Shown piece after piece: positions 35,738-45,192 of a stretch of DNA of 64,000 nucleotides; position 1 is the stretch's first letter, and each line of letters starts with the position of its first letter. The translations under genes and the position numbers were made by a program. Where the stretch lies: NCBI GenBank assembly GCA_001898625.1, contig MKUP01000010.1:248001-312000 (forward strand). Direction: 5' to 3'. Source of the stretch: Burkholderiales bacterium 67-32 (GTDB taxonomy: Bacteria; Pseudomonadota; Gammaproteobacteria; Burkholderiales; Burkholderiaceae_B). The notes beneath the pieces were generated by a model that worked only from the letters and a program-made list of their open reading frames with translations, was not told the DNA's origin and did no database searches.

Positions 35738-36204
35738 GAGGACGACGCGGGACCGGTCTCCTGGGCGAGTTGTTCGATCGCGGTCTGCAAGCCTTCCAGC
35801 GTGCGCAGGCAGGCTTCGATGTCGTCCTTGCTCCTGCCGGCGAACAGGGCGCGGCGGAAGGGGATGAGGGCGGCTTCGACCCGGTCGGCGCACTGCCGGC
35901 CGGAGGCCGTGAGATACAGGGACTTGGCGCGGCGGTCGGAGGCGTCTTCGCGGCGCTCGACCAGGCCCAGCTCGACCACGCGGTCGATGACACGCACCAC
36001 CGACGAGGGTTCGATGCCCAGTGCGTCGGCGACGGCGCCGGGGCGAGCGCCGTCGCCCAGGCGGCCGATCATGACCACCGGCCAGGCGGTGGCCTGGGAC
36101 AGGCCGAAATCGGCGGTCAAGGTGTCGGCCGCCGATTTGTAGGCACGGGCCGTGCGGCCCAGGGCCATGGTCAGGGTGGCGAGCTGCTTGTCAATTTTGT
36201 CCAT
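35734..36204 (-). CDS. MarR-family transcriptional regulator
   Basis: A 156-residue winged-helix repressor. The DNA-binding part (LGDGARPGAVADALGIEPSSVVRVIDRVVELGLVERREDASDRRAKSLYLTASG) includes the wing DxRD-like segment. MarR proteins release DNA on binding phenolic or aromatic acids, which fits control of an aromatic-acid pump. It heads the pump operon and is coupled to the FUSC gene by a 4-bp overlap. Two AT-rich near-direct repeats lie just upstream of its start (36205-36232). Confidence 0.9.
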   Translation of the reverse strand: MDKIDKQLATLTMALGRTARAYKSAADTLTADFGLSQATAWPVVMIGRLGDGARPGAVADALGIEPSSVVRVIDRVVELGLVERREDASDRRAKSLYLTASGRQCADRVEAALIPFRRALFAGRSKDDIEACLRTLEGLQTAIEQLAQETGPASSS

Positions 36205-36232
36205 GCAAAATATTAGCATGCGAAATATTGGC
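36205..36232. promoter_or_regulatory. Paired GCRAAATATTRGC repeats at marR start
   Basis: GCAAAATATTAGC (36205-36217) and GCGAAATATTGGC (36220-36232) are repeated with a 15-bp step directly before the marR start codon. Each centres on AATATT. The position suggests a MarR operator covering the start of transcription and translation. Confidence 0.55.
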
Positions 36233-36250
36233 TTGTGAATAATTTGCCGA

Positions 36251-36289
36251 TTCGACAAAAATTCGACAAACTTTCGACGTTTCTTCGAT
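36251..36289. promoter_or_regulatory. Four TTCGAY repeats at exact 11-bp steps
   Basis: TTCGAC at 36251, 36262 and 36273 and TTCGAT at 36284 recur every 11 bp on the plus strand. They end 46 bp before the TTG start of the phosphoethanolamine transferase gene. One helical turn per repeat is the layout of OmpR/PhoB/PmrA-type activator boxes. A possible -10 (TAGTCT, 36301-36306) follows, so the last repeats would overlap the -35. Confidence 0.6.
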
Positions 36290-36335
36290 GACGTCCCCGA
36301 TAGTCTTGCCAGCATTGCTTCAAGGGAGCACCGGT

Positions 36336-38066
36336 TTGTCTTCCGTACTACACGAGCGTCGCTCGGGGACGTTCATTTGGGGCCTGCTCGCGGCTGGCCG
36401 GGATCGCGGCTGGGGACTCCGGGGCAGTACGCGGCTGGCGCTCGCCATCGCCGCCGGATTGATGCTTTTCTACAACATCGCGGTCTGGCGCGAGATCCTG
36501 CGCATCGTTCCCTGGAACGGAGCGGGCTCGGCCGTCTTCTATCTGTCGTTCGCCATCCTGATGTGGTCGGCGTTCGGGGCGCTGCTGACGCTGTGCTCGT
36601 TCAGGACGGTGTTCAAGCCGCTGCTGACGCTGCTTTTGCCGGTGTCCGCCGTGGCGGCCTATTTCATGTGCACCTACGGCATCGCGATCGACAACGTGAT
36701 GGTGCAGAACCTGGCCGAGACCGACGTGCGCGAGGCCGGTGCCTTGCTGAGTCCGGGGCTGCTAGGCTATCTGCTGATACTGGGCGTGCTGCCGGTGGCG
36801 GGCCTGTGGCGCCTGCGTGTCGAGTACGCGACGGGCGTTCGGGGTGTGGCGGCCCGCCTGCTGGTGGCCGCGGCGTGCCTGGTGACGGGGGTGGCGATGC
36901 TGGGCGGCTTCTATTCGGTGTATGCGCCGCTGTTCCGCGAGCACCGGCAGGTGACGCAGAAGATCAATCCCACGAGCTACCTCTACGCGCTGGGCAAGTA
37001 CGCGCGCCAGCGCTGGGGGGCCAAGGAAGCCGCCCTGGTCGTGGCGCCCATCGGCCTGGACGCCGTCCGCTCGGCGGCCGCCGCGGCGCGGCCCCGCAAA
37101 TCCCTGGTGGTGTTCGTGGTGGGCGAGACGGCGCGCGCGGATCATTTCGGATTGAACGGCTATGCGCGCGATACGACGCCGGAGTTGTCGCGCCTGGGCG
37201 TACTCAATTTCTCCAACGTCGCCTCGTGCGGCACGTCCACGGCGGTGTCGGTGCCCTGCATGTTCTCGGACCTGGGCCGGGCGGATTATTCGGACCGCGC
37301 GGCCAAGACGCGCGAGGGTTTGCTGGACGTGCTCCAGCGGGCCGGGGTGGCGGTCTACTGGCGCGAGAACAACAGCGATTGCAAGGGCACATGCCTGCGT
37401 GTGCCCAACGACAGCGTCATGGGCAAACCCAGCCATCCCCACTGCGACGCCGAGGGCTGCCGCGACGAGGCCTTGCTGGAGGGGCTGTCCGCCTATATGG
37501 ACGCCCATCAGGGCGACGCCTTCATCGTGCTGCACACCATGGGCAGCCACGGTCCGGCCTACTACCGGCGCTATCCACCGGAATTCGAGCGGTTCAAGCC
37601 CGTCTGCCGCACCAACCAGTTGGGCGATTGCCCGCAGGAAGCGCTGATCAACGCCTACGACAACTCCATCCTCTACACCGACTACTTCCTGGCGCAGGTC
37701 GTCGGCCTGTTGCAGAAGGAGGCCGCCACCCGGGATACGGCCATGGTCTATGTGTCCGACCATGGGGAGTCGCTGGGCGAGAACGGTCTTTACCTGCACG
37801 CGGCGCCGTATGCGATCGCGCCGCGCGCCCAGACCCACGTGCCCATGGTGATGTGGATGTCGCCCGGCGCGTCGCGCGACTGGGGCGTGGACACGGCCTG
37901 CCTGGCCGCCCGCCGCGACGAGCCCTATAGCCACGACAACCTGTTCCATTCCTTCCTGGGAATGTTCGATGTACGGACGGATGTGTACAAGCAGCAACTG
38001 GACCTGCTCGCGCCGTGCCGCGCGGCGGTGGAGGCCCGGGCGGGCAGGGGCCGCGCCCGGGGCTAG
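36336..38066 (+). CDS. Lipid A phosphoethanolamine transferase (EptA family)
   Basis: A 576-residue inner-membrane enzyme of the alkaline-phosphatase superfamily that adds phosphoethanolamine to lipid A and lowers polymyxin sensitivity. Five hydrophobic helices fill about residues 30-205. The periplasmic domain has GETARADHFGLNGY (Zn ligand), the phospho-acceptor Thr-302 in SCGTSTAVSVPCMFS, and the DHGESLGENGLYLH metal site. TTG at 36336 is taken as start because AAGGGAG lies 7 bp before it. The earlier in-frame ATG at 36288 falls inside the promoter repeats. It is divergent from marR. Confidence 0.9.
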   Translation: MSSVLHERRSGTFIWGLLAAGRDRGWGLRGSTRLALAIAAGLMLFYNIAVWREILRIVPWNGAGSAVFYLSFAILMWSAFGALLTLCSFRTVFKPLLTLLLPVSAVAAYFMCTYGIAIDNVMVQNLAETDVREAGALLSPGLLGYLLILGVLPVAGLWRLRVEYATGVRGVAARLLVAAACLVTGVAMLGGFYSVYAPLFREHRQVTQKINPTSYLYALGKYARQRWGAKEAALVVAPIGLDAVRSAAAAARPRKSLVVFVVGETARADHFGLNGYARDTTPELSRLGVLNFSNVASCGTSTAVSVPCMFSDLGRADYSDRAAKTREGLLDVLQRAGVAVYWRENNSDCKGTCLRVPNDSVMGKPSHPHCDAEGCRDEALLEGLSAYMDAHQGDAFIVLHTMGSHGPAYYRRYPPEFERFKPVCRTNQLGDCPQEALINAYDNSILYTDYFLAQVVGLLQKEAATRDTAMVYVSDHGESLGENGLYLHAAPYAIAPRAQTHVPMVMWMSPGASRDWGVDTACLAARRDEPYSHDNLFHSFLGMFDVRTDVYKQQLDLLAPCRAAVEARAGRGRARG

Positions 38067-38086
38067 GGTCTACGGGCCCCGGTTCT

Positions 38087-39103
38087 TCAGAAGACGCTTT
38101 CGGCCAGGTTGTGCTGTTCGATGACGGAGCGGACCGTATGGCCGCTCGGCTGGCAGGCGAACTCGCATTCCTGCGGCATGTCGTCCTCGTGGCATGCGCC
38201 GCCCAGCAGCGGGCACCGGCCGAACAGTTCGCTCACCCAGTCCACGAAGGCCCGCACCTTGGGCGACAGGTGCCGGTTGTGCAGGTAGACCACCGAGATC
38301 GGCATGGGGGAGGGTTTCCAGTCGGTCAGCACCTCGCGCAACAAGCCGGACTCCAGGTGCGGCCGCACCATGTAGCGGGCGGGCTGGATGAGGCCGAAGC
38401 CTTGCAGGCCGCAGGCCACGTAGGCGTCCGAATCGTTGACCGAGACGATGCCCTTGACCTTGACCTCGGTGGACACGCCGTCCACGACGAAATCCCAATC
38501 GATGGTGCGGCCGGTGCGGGCGGAGAAATAATGGACCGCATGATGGCGCTCCAGCTCCCCGAGCGTGCGCGGTTCGCCATAGGCTTCGAGATAGGAGGGC
38601 GCGGCGCAGGTCAGGCTCTCGAAGGTGCCGATGCGGCGGGCCACCATGGACGAGTCCTGCAGTTCGCCGACGCGGATGGCGCAGTCCACCGCCTCCTGGA
38701 CCAGATCGACCGGGCGATCGCTCATGCCGATCACCAGTTCGATGTCCGGGTAGCGCTCATGGAACTCGCATAGCGACGGAATCAGGATGGAACGGCCGAT
38801 CGAGGCTGGCGTATCGATGCGCAGCCGGCCGCGCGGCCGGCGCGCGACGTCGCGGAAGGAGGTCTCGGCCTCCTCCAGGTCGGCCAGCAGCCGTATGCAG
38901 CGCTCGTAGTACGAGGCGCCGTCGGGCGTGAGGCTGATCTTGCGGGTGGTCCGGTTCAGCAGCCGAACCTGCAGCGCGCGTTCAAGATTGCGGATGGTCG
39001 TGCTGACGGTGGCGCGCGGCAAGCCGAGGTTGTCGGCCGCCAGGGTGAAGCTGTTGGCTTCGACGACGCGCGTGAACACCTGCATGGCCTGAAATTTATC
39101 CAC
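38087..39103 (-). CDS. LysR-family regulator of the RND pump
   Basis: A 338-residue LysR-type regulator. The N-terminal winged helix (MQVFTRVVEANSFTLAADNLGLPRATVSTTIRNLERALQVRLLNRTTRKISLT) is followed by the two-lobed effector domain. The last 35 residues form a Cys/Glu-rich extension (CPLLGGACHEDDMPQECEFAC) longer than usual. It is divergent from the RND operon, in the same layout as mexT with mexEF-oprN and bpeT with bpeEF-oprC, so it probably activates or represses that pump. Confidence 0.9.
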   Translation of the reverse strand: MDKFQAMQVFTRVVEANSFTLAADNLGLPRATVSTTIRNLERALQVRLLNRTTRKISLTPDGASYYERCIRLLADLEEAETSFRDVARRPRGRLRIDTPASIGRSILIPSLCEFHERYPDIELVIGMSDRPVDLVQEAVDCAIRVGELQDSSMVARRIGTFESLTCAAPSYLEAYGEPRTLGELERHHAVHYFSARTGRTIDWDFVVDGVSTEVKVKGIVSVNDSDAYVACGLQGFGLIQPARYMVRPHLESGLLREVLTDWKPSPMPISVVYLHNRHLSPKVRAFVDWVSELFGRCPLLGGACHEDDMPQECEFACQPSGHTVRSVIEQHNLAESVF

Positions 39104-39243
39104 GGAAGGCTCCTACCGCCTGGTGGGCGGCGATTGTTCGTTCTGGATGAATAGTGTTTGTAAAAACGCAGGATTTATCGGCAGCACAATAACACTCAGA
39201 ATCGGGCATCGCTGTATTCACCCATACGAGCCCGAGGTTTTTC

Positions 39244-40482
39244 ATGTTTCGTTTTCGCAAACGCGCCTTGGCGGTCACGCTGGGCGTCGCCGTGCTTGGC
39301 GTTGCCGGCGGCATCGCCGTGCAGAGGATGCCGGCCCTGGCCGGCCAGGAAGCCCCCGCCGCTCCGGCCCCCGCGGCGGCCGTGGATGTGGCCGAGGTCG
39401 TCAGCCGCACCATCACGGACTGGCGCGGCTACTCCGGCCGGCTGGAAGCGGTCGATCGTGTCGAGATCCGGCCCCTGGTGTCCGGGACGCTGACCGCGGT
39501 GCATTTCCAGGACGGCGCCCTGGTCAGGAAGGGCGAAGTGCTGTTTACCATCGATCCGCGCCCCTACGCGGCCGAGGTCGCCCGGGTCCGGGGTCAGCTT
39601 GCCGCGGCCGAGGCCCGTGATGCCTATGCCGCCTCCGAACTGGCGCGCGGCCAGAGACTGTTGTCGGACAACGCGATCGCCAAGCGCGATTTCGAGGAAA
39701 AGCAGAACGCCGCGCGCGAGGCCGTGGCCAACCTGCAGGCCGCCCGGGCCGCGCTGGAAGCCGCGCGCCTGAATCTGGAGTACACACGCATCACGGCGCC
39801 GGTCAGCGGCCGCATCTCGCGCGCGCAGGTCACCGTGGGCAACGTGGTCGCCGCCGGGGCGGTGTCGGCCCCGCTGACCACGCTGGTCTCGACGGCACGC
39901 ATGTATGCGGCCTTCGACGTGGACGAACCCACCTATCTGAAGATGGCGCAGGCCAGCCGCGCGGGCTCGGGCGCCATCCCGGTCTACCTGGGCCTGGCCA
40001 ACGAGGAGGGCCACCCCCGCAAGGGCACGGTCAGCTTCATCGACAACCGGCTGGACGTGGCCTCGGGCACCATCCGCGTGCGCGCAGTGTTCGACAACCC
40101 CGACGGACAGCTGATCCCGGGGCTGTACGCGCGCGTGCAACTGGGCGGCGGCAAGCCGCGCGACGCGCTGCTGATCGACGAGCGCGCGGTCGGTACCGAC
40201 CAGGACAAGCGTTTCGTGCTGGTGTTGGACGAGGGCAATCGCACCAGCTATCGCGAGGTCCGGCTGGGCAACGCCAACGGCGGCCTGCGCGTGGTCGACG
40301 CTGGCCTGAAGGCGGGCGAGCGCATCGTGGTCAATGGCCTGCAGCGCGTGCGGCCGGGCGAACCGGTGGCGCCGCGCGAGGTTCCCATGGCGGGGCAGCC
40401 GGGCCGGTTCGCGGGCGATGGCACGCCGGCCGACGGCCAACCGTCCGGCACGCCGGCCGGCCGCCAGCCGAAGCAGGTTTGA
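39244..40482 (+). CDS. RND pump membrane fusion protein (MexE-like)
   Basis: A 412-residue periplasmic adaptor. The N-terminal hydrophobic stretch has no lipobox cysteine, so it is anchored or secreted rather than lipidated. The lipoyl part (VEIRPLVSGTLTAVHFQDGALVRKGEVLFTIDPRPY), the alpha-hairpin and the segment LNLEYTRITAPVSGRISRAQVTVGNVV are typical of HAE-type MFPs. It is the first gene of the operon, with 18 bp before the permease gene. Confidence 0.92.
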   Translation: MFRFRKRALAVTLGVAVLGVAGGIAVQRMPALAGQEAPAAPAPAAAVDVAEVVSRTITDWRGYSGRLEAVDRVEIRPLVSGTLTAVHFQDGALVRKGEVLFTIDPRPYAAEVARVRGQLAAAEARDAYAASELARGQRLLSDNAIAKRDFEEKQNAAREAVANLQAARAALEAARLNLEYTRITAPVSGRISRAQVTVGNVVAAGAVSAPLTTLVSTARMYAAFDVDEPTYLKMAQASRAGSGAIPVYLGLANEEGHPRKGTVSFIDNRLDVASGTIRVRAVFDNPDGQLIPGLYARVQLGGGKPRDALLIDERAVGTDQDKRFVLVLDEGNRTSYREVRLGNANGGLRVVDAGLKAGERIVVNGLQRVRPGEPVAPREVPMAGQPGRFAGDGTPADGQPSGTPAGRQPKQV

Positions 40483-40500
40483 GGCGGCCCGGACACGATC

Positions 40501-43500
40501 ATGAATATTTCCAAGTTCTTTATCGACCGGCCCATCTTCGCGGGCGTGCTGTCGGTCCTGATCCTGCTGGCGGGCGCGCTGGCGATGTTCCAACTGCCCA
40601 TCTCGGAGTATCCGGAAGTCGTCCCGCCCTCGGTCGTGGTGCGCGCGCAGTATCCCGGCGCCAATCCCAAGGTGATCGCCGAGACCGTGGCTTCGCCGCT
40701 GGAGGAATCCATCAACGGCGTCGAGGACATGCTGTACATGCAGTCCCAGGCCAACAGCGACGGCAACCTGGCCGTCACGGTGACCTTCCGCCTGGGCATG
40801 GACCCGGACAAGGCGCAGCAACTGGTGCAGAACCGGGTGTCGCAGGCGCTGCCGCGCCTGCCCGAGGACGTGCAGCGGCTGGGCGTCACGACCATCAAGA
40901 GCTCGCCCACGCTGACGATGGTGACGCACCTGATATCGCCGGACGACCGCTACGACATCACCTACCTGCGCAACTACGCGCTGATCAACGTCAAGGACCG
41001 CTTGGCGCGCATACCGGGCGTGGGCGAAGTGCAGCTGTGGGGCGCCGGCAACTATTCGATGCGCGTCTGGCTGGATCCGCAGAAGGTCGCGCAGCGGGGG
41101 TTGACGGCCTCGGACGTCGTGGCGGCGATACGCGAGCAGAACGTACAGGTCGCGGCAGGCGTGATCGGCGCGTCGCCCAACGCGTCCGACGTGTCGCTGC
41201 AGTTGTCGGTGAACACGCAGGGGCGGCTACAGACCGAATCGGACTTCGCCAACATCGTGCTCAAGACCTCGCCCGACGGCGGCGTGACGCGCCTGTCGGA
41301 CGTGGCGCGCATCGAGCTGGCGGCGGCCGAGTACGGCCTGCGTTCGCTGCTGGACAACAAGCCGGCGGTGGCGCTGGCCATCATGCAGTCGCCCGGCGCC
41401 AACGCGCTGGCGGTGTCGGACCAGGTGCGGGCGGCCATGAAGGACATGGCCAAGGACTTCCCGCCCTCGGTGGACTATCGCATCGTCTACGACCCGACGC
41501 AGTTCGTGCGCGCCAGCATCAAGGCGGTGGTGGTCACGCTGCTGGAGGCGGTGGCGCTGGTCGTGCTGGTGGTGATCGTGTTCCTGCAGACCTGGCGGGC
41601 GTCCATCATCCCGCTCTTGGCGGTGCCGGTCTCCATCATCGGCACGTTCTCGCTGATGCTGGGCTTCGGCTACTCGATCAATGCGCTGTCCCTGTTCGGC
41701 ATGGTGCTGGCCATAGGCATCGTGGTGGACGATGCCATCGTGGTGGTGGAGAACGTCGAGCGCAACATCGCGGCCGGCCTTACACCGCGCGAAGCCACCT
41801 ACCGCGCGATGCGCGAGGTCAGCGGCCCCATCATCGCCATCGCGCTGACGCTGGTCGCGGTGTTCGTGCCGCTGGCTTTCATGACCGGCCTGAGCGGCCA
41901 GTTCTACAAGCAGTTCGCCATGACCATCGCCATTTCCACGGTGATCTCGGCGTTCAACTCGCTCACGCTGTCGCCGGCGCTGGCGGCCCTGCTGCTGAAG
42001 TCGCACGATGCCCGGCCCGATGCCCTGACGCGCGTGATGAACCGCTTGTTCGGCGGGTTTTTCCGCCGTTTCAACGACATGTTCGGCCGGGCATCCGACC
42101 GCTACGGCGCGGGGGTCACGGGCGTCATTTCGCGCAAGGCCGCGGTCATGGGCGTGTACGGCGTGCTGCTGGCGCTGACGCTGGGCGTCTCGTCCATCGT
42201 GCCGGGAGGCTTCGTGCCCGCGCAGGACAAGCAGTACCTGGTCGCCTTCGCGCAACTGCCCAACGGCGCCTCGCTCGACCGTACCGAGGACGTCATCCGG
42301 CGCATGTCCGACATCGCCCTCAAGCAGCCGGGCGTGGAAAGCGCCATCGCGTTCCCGGGGCTGTCGATCAACGGCTTCACCAACAGCTCGAGCGCCGGCA
42401 TCGTCTTCGTGTCGCTCAAGGACTTCCACGAGCGCAAGGGCAAGGACGTCTCGGCCACTGCGATCTCGAACGCGCTCAACCAACAGTTCTCGGCCATCAA
42501 GGAGTCGTTCATCGCGGTGTTCCCGCCGCCGCCGGTGATGGGGCTGGGCACGCTGGGCGGATTCAAGCTCCAGATCGAGGACCGGGGCGCGCTGGGCTAC
42601 GCCGAGCTCGACGCGGCGGCGCAGGCCTTCGTGGCGGCGGCGCAGAAGGCGCCTGAACTCGGGCCGACGTTCAGCAGCTACCAGATCAACGTGCCGCAAC
42701 TGGACTTGCAGTTGGACCGGGTCAAGGCCAAGCAGTTGGGCGTTGCCGTCACCGACGTGTTCGACACCATGCAGATCTACCTGGGTTCGCTGTACGTGAA
42801 CGACTTCAACCGCTTCGGCCGGGTGTACCAGGTCCGCGCGCAGGCGGACGCGCCGTTCCGTGCGCATCCGGACGACATCCTGGCGCTGAAGACCCGCAAT
42901 GCCGCCGGCGAGATGGTGCCGTTGTCGTCGCTGGTGGACGTGCGTCCGACCTTCGGACCGGAGATGGTGGTGCGCTACAACGGCTACACCGCCGCCGACA
43001 TCAACGGCGGGCCGGCGCCCGGCTATTCCTCGGACCAGGCCCAGGCCGCCGCCGAACGCATCGCCGAGCAGGTCCTGCCGCGCGGCATGAAGCTGGCGTG
43101 GACGGACCTGACCTACCAGCAGATCCTGGCGGGCAATGCCGGCGTCTGGGTGTTCCCGATCAGCGTACTGCTGGTGTTCCTGGTGCTGGCGGCCCTGTAC
43201 GAGAGCCTGACGCTGCCGCTGGCGGTGATCCTGATCGTGCCGATGAGCATCCTGGCCGCGCTCACGGGGGTCTGGCTGACGCGGGGGGACAACAACATCT
43301 TTACCCAGATCGGCCTGATGGTCCTGGTGGGCCTGGCTTCGAAGAACGCCATCCTGATCGTCGAATTCGCGCGTGAGCTCGAACTGCAGGGCAGGTCGGT
43401 GGTCGAGGCGGCCATCGAGGCCAGCCGGCTGCGCCTGCGTCCCATCCTGATGACGTCCATCGCGTTCATCATGGGCGTGGTGCCGCTGGTGACCTCCTCC

Positions 43501-43692
43501 GGCGCGGGCTCGGAGATGCGGCATGCCATGGGCGTGGCGGTGTTCTTCGGCATGTTGGGCGTGACCCTGTTCGGCCTGTTCCTGACGCCGGTCTTCTATG
43601 TACTGCTGCGGCTGGCCAGTGGTGCGCGCAAGCTGCACTCGGCCGCTCAGCACGAGGCGCCCATCGTGGCGACCCATCAAGCGGGGCATTGA
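40501..43692 (+). CDS. RND efflux permease (MexF-like, HAE-1)
   Basis: A 1063-residue inner-membrane proton/drug antiporter with the AcrB layout: helix 1 (FFIDRPIFAGVLSVLILLAGALA), two large periplasmic loops and twelve helices. The proton-relay aspartates are in GIVVDDAIVVVENVER. The length matches MexF (about 1060 residues). Exported drugs may include chloramphenicol, quinolones and trimethoprim, as in MexF/BpeF; this is inference from family. Confidence 0.95.
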   Translation: MNISKFFIDRPIFAGVLSVLILLAGALAMFQLPISEYPEVVPPSVVVRAQYPGANPKVIAETVASPLEESINGVEDMLYMQSQANSDGNLAVTVTFRLGMDPDKAQQLVQNRVSQALPRLPEDVQRLGVTTIKSSPTLTMVTHLISPDDRYDITYLRNYALINVKDRLARIPGVGEVQLWGAGNYSMRVWLDPQKVAQRGLTASDVVAAIREQNVQVAAGVIGASPNASDVSLQLSVNTQGRLQTESDFANIVLKTSPDGGVTRLSDVARIELAAAEYGLRSLLDNKPAVALAIMQSPGANALAVSDQVRAAMKDMAKDFPPSVDYRIVYDPTQFVRASIKAVVVTLLEAVALVVLVVIVFLQTWRASIIPLLAVPVSIIGTFSLMLGFGYSINALSLFGMVLAIGIVVDDAIVVVENVERNIAAGLTPREATYRAMREVSGPIIAIALTLVAVFVPLAFMTGLSGQFYKQFAMTIAISTVISAFNSLTLSPALAALLLKSHDARPDALTRVMNRLFGGFFRRFNDMFGRASDRYGAGVTGVISRKAAVMGVYGVLLALTLGVSSIVPGGFVPAQDKQYLVAFAQLPNGASLDRTEDVIRRMSDIALKQPGVESAIAFPGLSINGFTNSSSAGIVFVSLKDFHERKGKDVSATAISNALNQQFSAIKESFIAVFPPPPVMGLGTLGGFKLQIEDRGALGYAELDAAAQAFVAAAQKAPELGPTFSSYQINVPQLDLQLDRVKAKQLGVAVTDVFDTMQIYLGSLYVNDFNRFGRVYQVRAQADAPFRAHPDDILALKTRNAAGEMVPLSSLVDVRPTFGPEMVVRYNGYTAADINGGPAPGYSSDQAQAAAERIAEQVLPRGMKLAWTDLTYQQILAGNAGVWVFPISVLLVFLVLAALYESLTLPLAVILIVPMSILAALTGVWLTRGDNNIFTQIGLMVLVGLASKNAILIVEFARELELQGRSVVEAAIEASRLRLRPILMTSIAFIMGVVPLVTSSGAGSEMRHAMGVAVFFGMLGVTLFGLFLTPVFYVLLRLASGARKLHSAAQHEAPIVATHQAGH

Positions 43693-43708
43693 AGTGAAAG
43701 AGAATCCC

Positions 43709-45184
43709 ATGAAGAAGAGTTTGCGCAGCGCGGCGCTGGTGGCCTTGCTCGTGCTGGCGGGCTGCGCGGTGGCGCCGCCCTACGATCCCCCCCGCGCCGA
43801 CGTGCCGGCCTCGTTCAAGGAAGCGGCCGGCGGCAACTGGAAGGCCGCCCAGCCGGCCGAGCAAGCCCATCGGGGGCGCTGGTGGGCGGTGTTCGGCGAT
43901 CCGGTGTTGGACCAGCTGCAGGAACGGGCCGCGGATGCGAACCAGAACCTCAAGGCCGCGGTGGCGCGCCTGGCGCAGGCCAGGGCGCGGCTGGGCGAGG
44001 CGCGGGCCGACCGGTATCCCCGTGTCGATGCGGGCGCGGGGCCCACGCGGCAGCGGCCGTCGCCGGCTTCAAGAGGGCTGCCCGCCGAGGCGAACACGTC
44101 GCCCTCGACGCTGTGGCGAGCCCAGGCTTCCGTGGCCTACGAAGTGGACCTGTTCGGCCGGGTCGCGGCCAGTGTCGACGCGGCGTCGGCCCAGGCCGAG
44201 CAGGGCGAGGCCTTGTTGCGCTCGGTGCAGTTGGCCGTACAGGCCGACGTCGCGCAGGCCTATTTCCTGGTGCGCGAACTGGATGCCGGGCAGGAGCTCT
44301 ACGGCGGCACGGTGGCGCTGCGCGAGCGCACGCTGGCGCTGATCCAGCGCCGCTACGACGAAGGCGACATCAGCGAGCTGGACCTGGCTCGGGCACGCAC
44401 GGAACTGGCCTCGGCACGGTCCGAGGCGCTGGACATCGCCCGCCAGCGCGCGGCGGCCGAGCATGCGCTGGCCATCCTGCTGGGCGAGGCGCCCGCCGCC
44501 TTCGGCCTGCCCGCGCGGCCGCTGGCCAGGCTGGCGGTATCGGTGCCGCCGGGCCTGCCGTCCGACCTGCTGGAGCGCCGGCCCGACATCGCCGCGGCCG
44601 AACGCGCGATGGCCGCCGCCAACGCCCGTGTCGGCGTCGCGCGCACGGCCTTCTTCCCCAGGCTGGAACTGACCGGCGCGCTGGGCTACGAGTCGGCGCA
44701 ACTGAGCGACCTGTTCAACTGGTCCAGCCGTACCTTCCTGCTGGGGCCGCTGGTGGGCACCATGCTGACACTGCCCATCTTCGACGGCGGGCGGCGCGAG
44801 GCGGGCTTGCAGGCCGCGCGGGCGGCCTACGAAGAAGAAGCCGCCAATTACCGGCAGACGGTGCTCACGGCCTTCAAGGAAGTGGAGGACAATCTGGCCA
44901 ACCTGCGCATCCTGGCCGACCAGTACCGCGCGCAGGACGAAGCGGTGGCGTCCGCCGCGCGAGCGGCGCGGCTGTCGCAGATCCAGTATCGCGAAGGCTC
45001 GGTGAGCTACCTGGACGTGATCGATGCCGATCGCAGCGTGCTCCAGCAGCGCCGGGTGGCGACCCGCCTGGATGGGGAGCTGGCCCGTTCCACGGTCAAC
45101 CTGATCCGTGCGCTGGGCGGCGGCTGGGAAGGGCAGGCACCGGCGCCCGCGGCGGCGCTGTTGCCCGCGCGCCAACCTTCGTAA
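43709..45184 (+). CDS. Outer-membrane efflux lipoprotein of the RND pump (OprN/OprC-like)
   Basis: A 491-residue NodT-family channel. The signal peptide has lipobox Cys-19 (VLAGC), then two OEP repeats with SDLLERRPDIAAAERAMAAANARVGVARTAFFPRLELTGALGYES. It starts 16 bp after the permease gene and ends the operon, closed by the hairpin at 45193-45233. It is the second NodT protein in the window, different in sequence from the one at 31165. Confidence 0.93.
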   Translation: MKKSLRSAALVALLVLAGCAVAPPYDPPRADVPASFKEAAGGNWKAAQPAEQAHRGRWWAVFGDPVLDQLQERAADANQNLKAAVARLAQARARLGEARADRYPRVDAGAGPTRQRPSPASRGLPAEANTSPSTLWRAQASVAYEVDLFGRVAASVDAASAQAEQGEALLRSVQLAVQADVAQAYFLVRELDAGQELYGGTVALRERTLALIQRRYDEGDISELDLARARTELASARSEALDIARQRAAAEHALAILLGEAPAAFGLPARPLARLAVSVPPGLPSDLLERRPDIAAAERAMAAANARVGVARTAFFPRLELTGALGYESAQLSDLFNWSSRTFLLGPLVGTMLTLPIFDGGRREAGLQAARAAYEEEAANYRQTVLTAFKEVEDNLANLRILADQYRAQDEAVASAARAARLSQIQYREGSVSYLDVIDADRSVLQQRRVATRLDGELARSTVNLIRALGGGWEGQAPAPAAALLPARQPS

Positions 45185-45192
45185 CAAGCCGT

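Noticed and set aside
36288-36335. ATG 36288 as the start of the phosphoethanolamine transferase gene
   Set aside because: It lies within the last of the 11-bp repeats, has no ribosome site and gives an atypical N-terminus. TTG 36336 has AAGGGAG upstream.
41227-43710. An 827-codon open frame opposite the RND permease gene, and a similar one at 46587-49034
   Set aside because: Low-complexity His/Arg/Gln content, no start signal or motif, and full overlap with well-supported genes.
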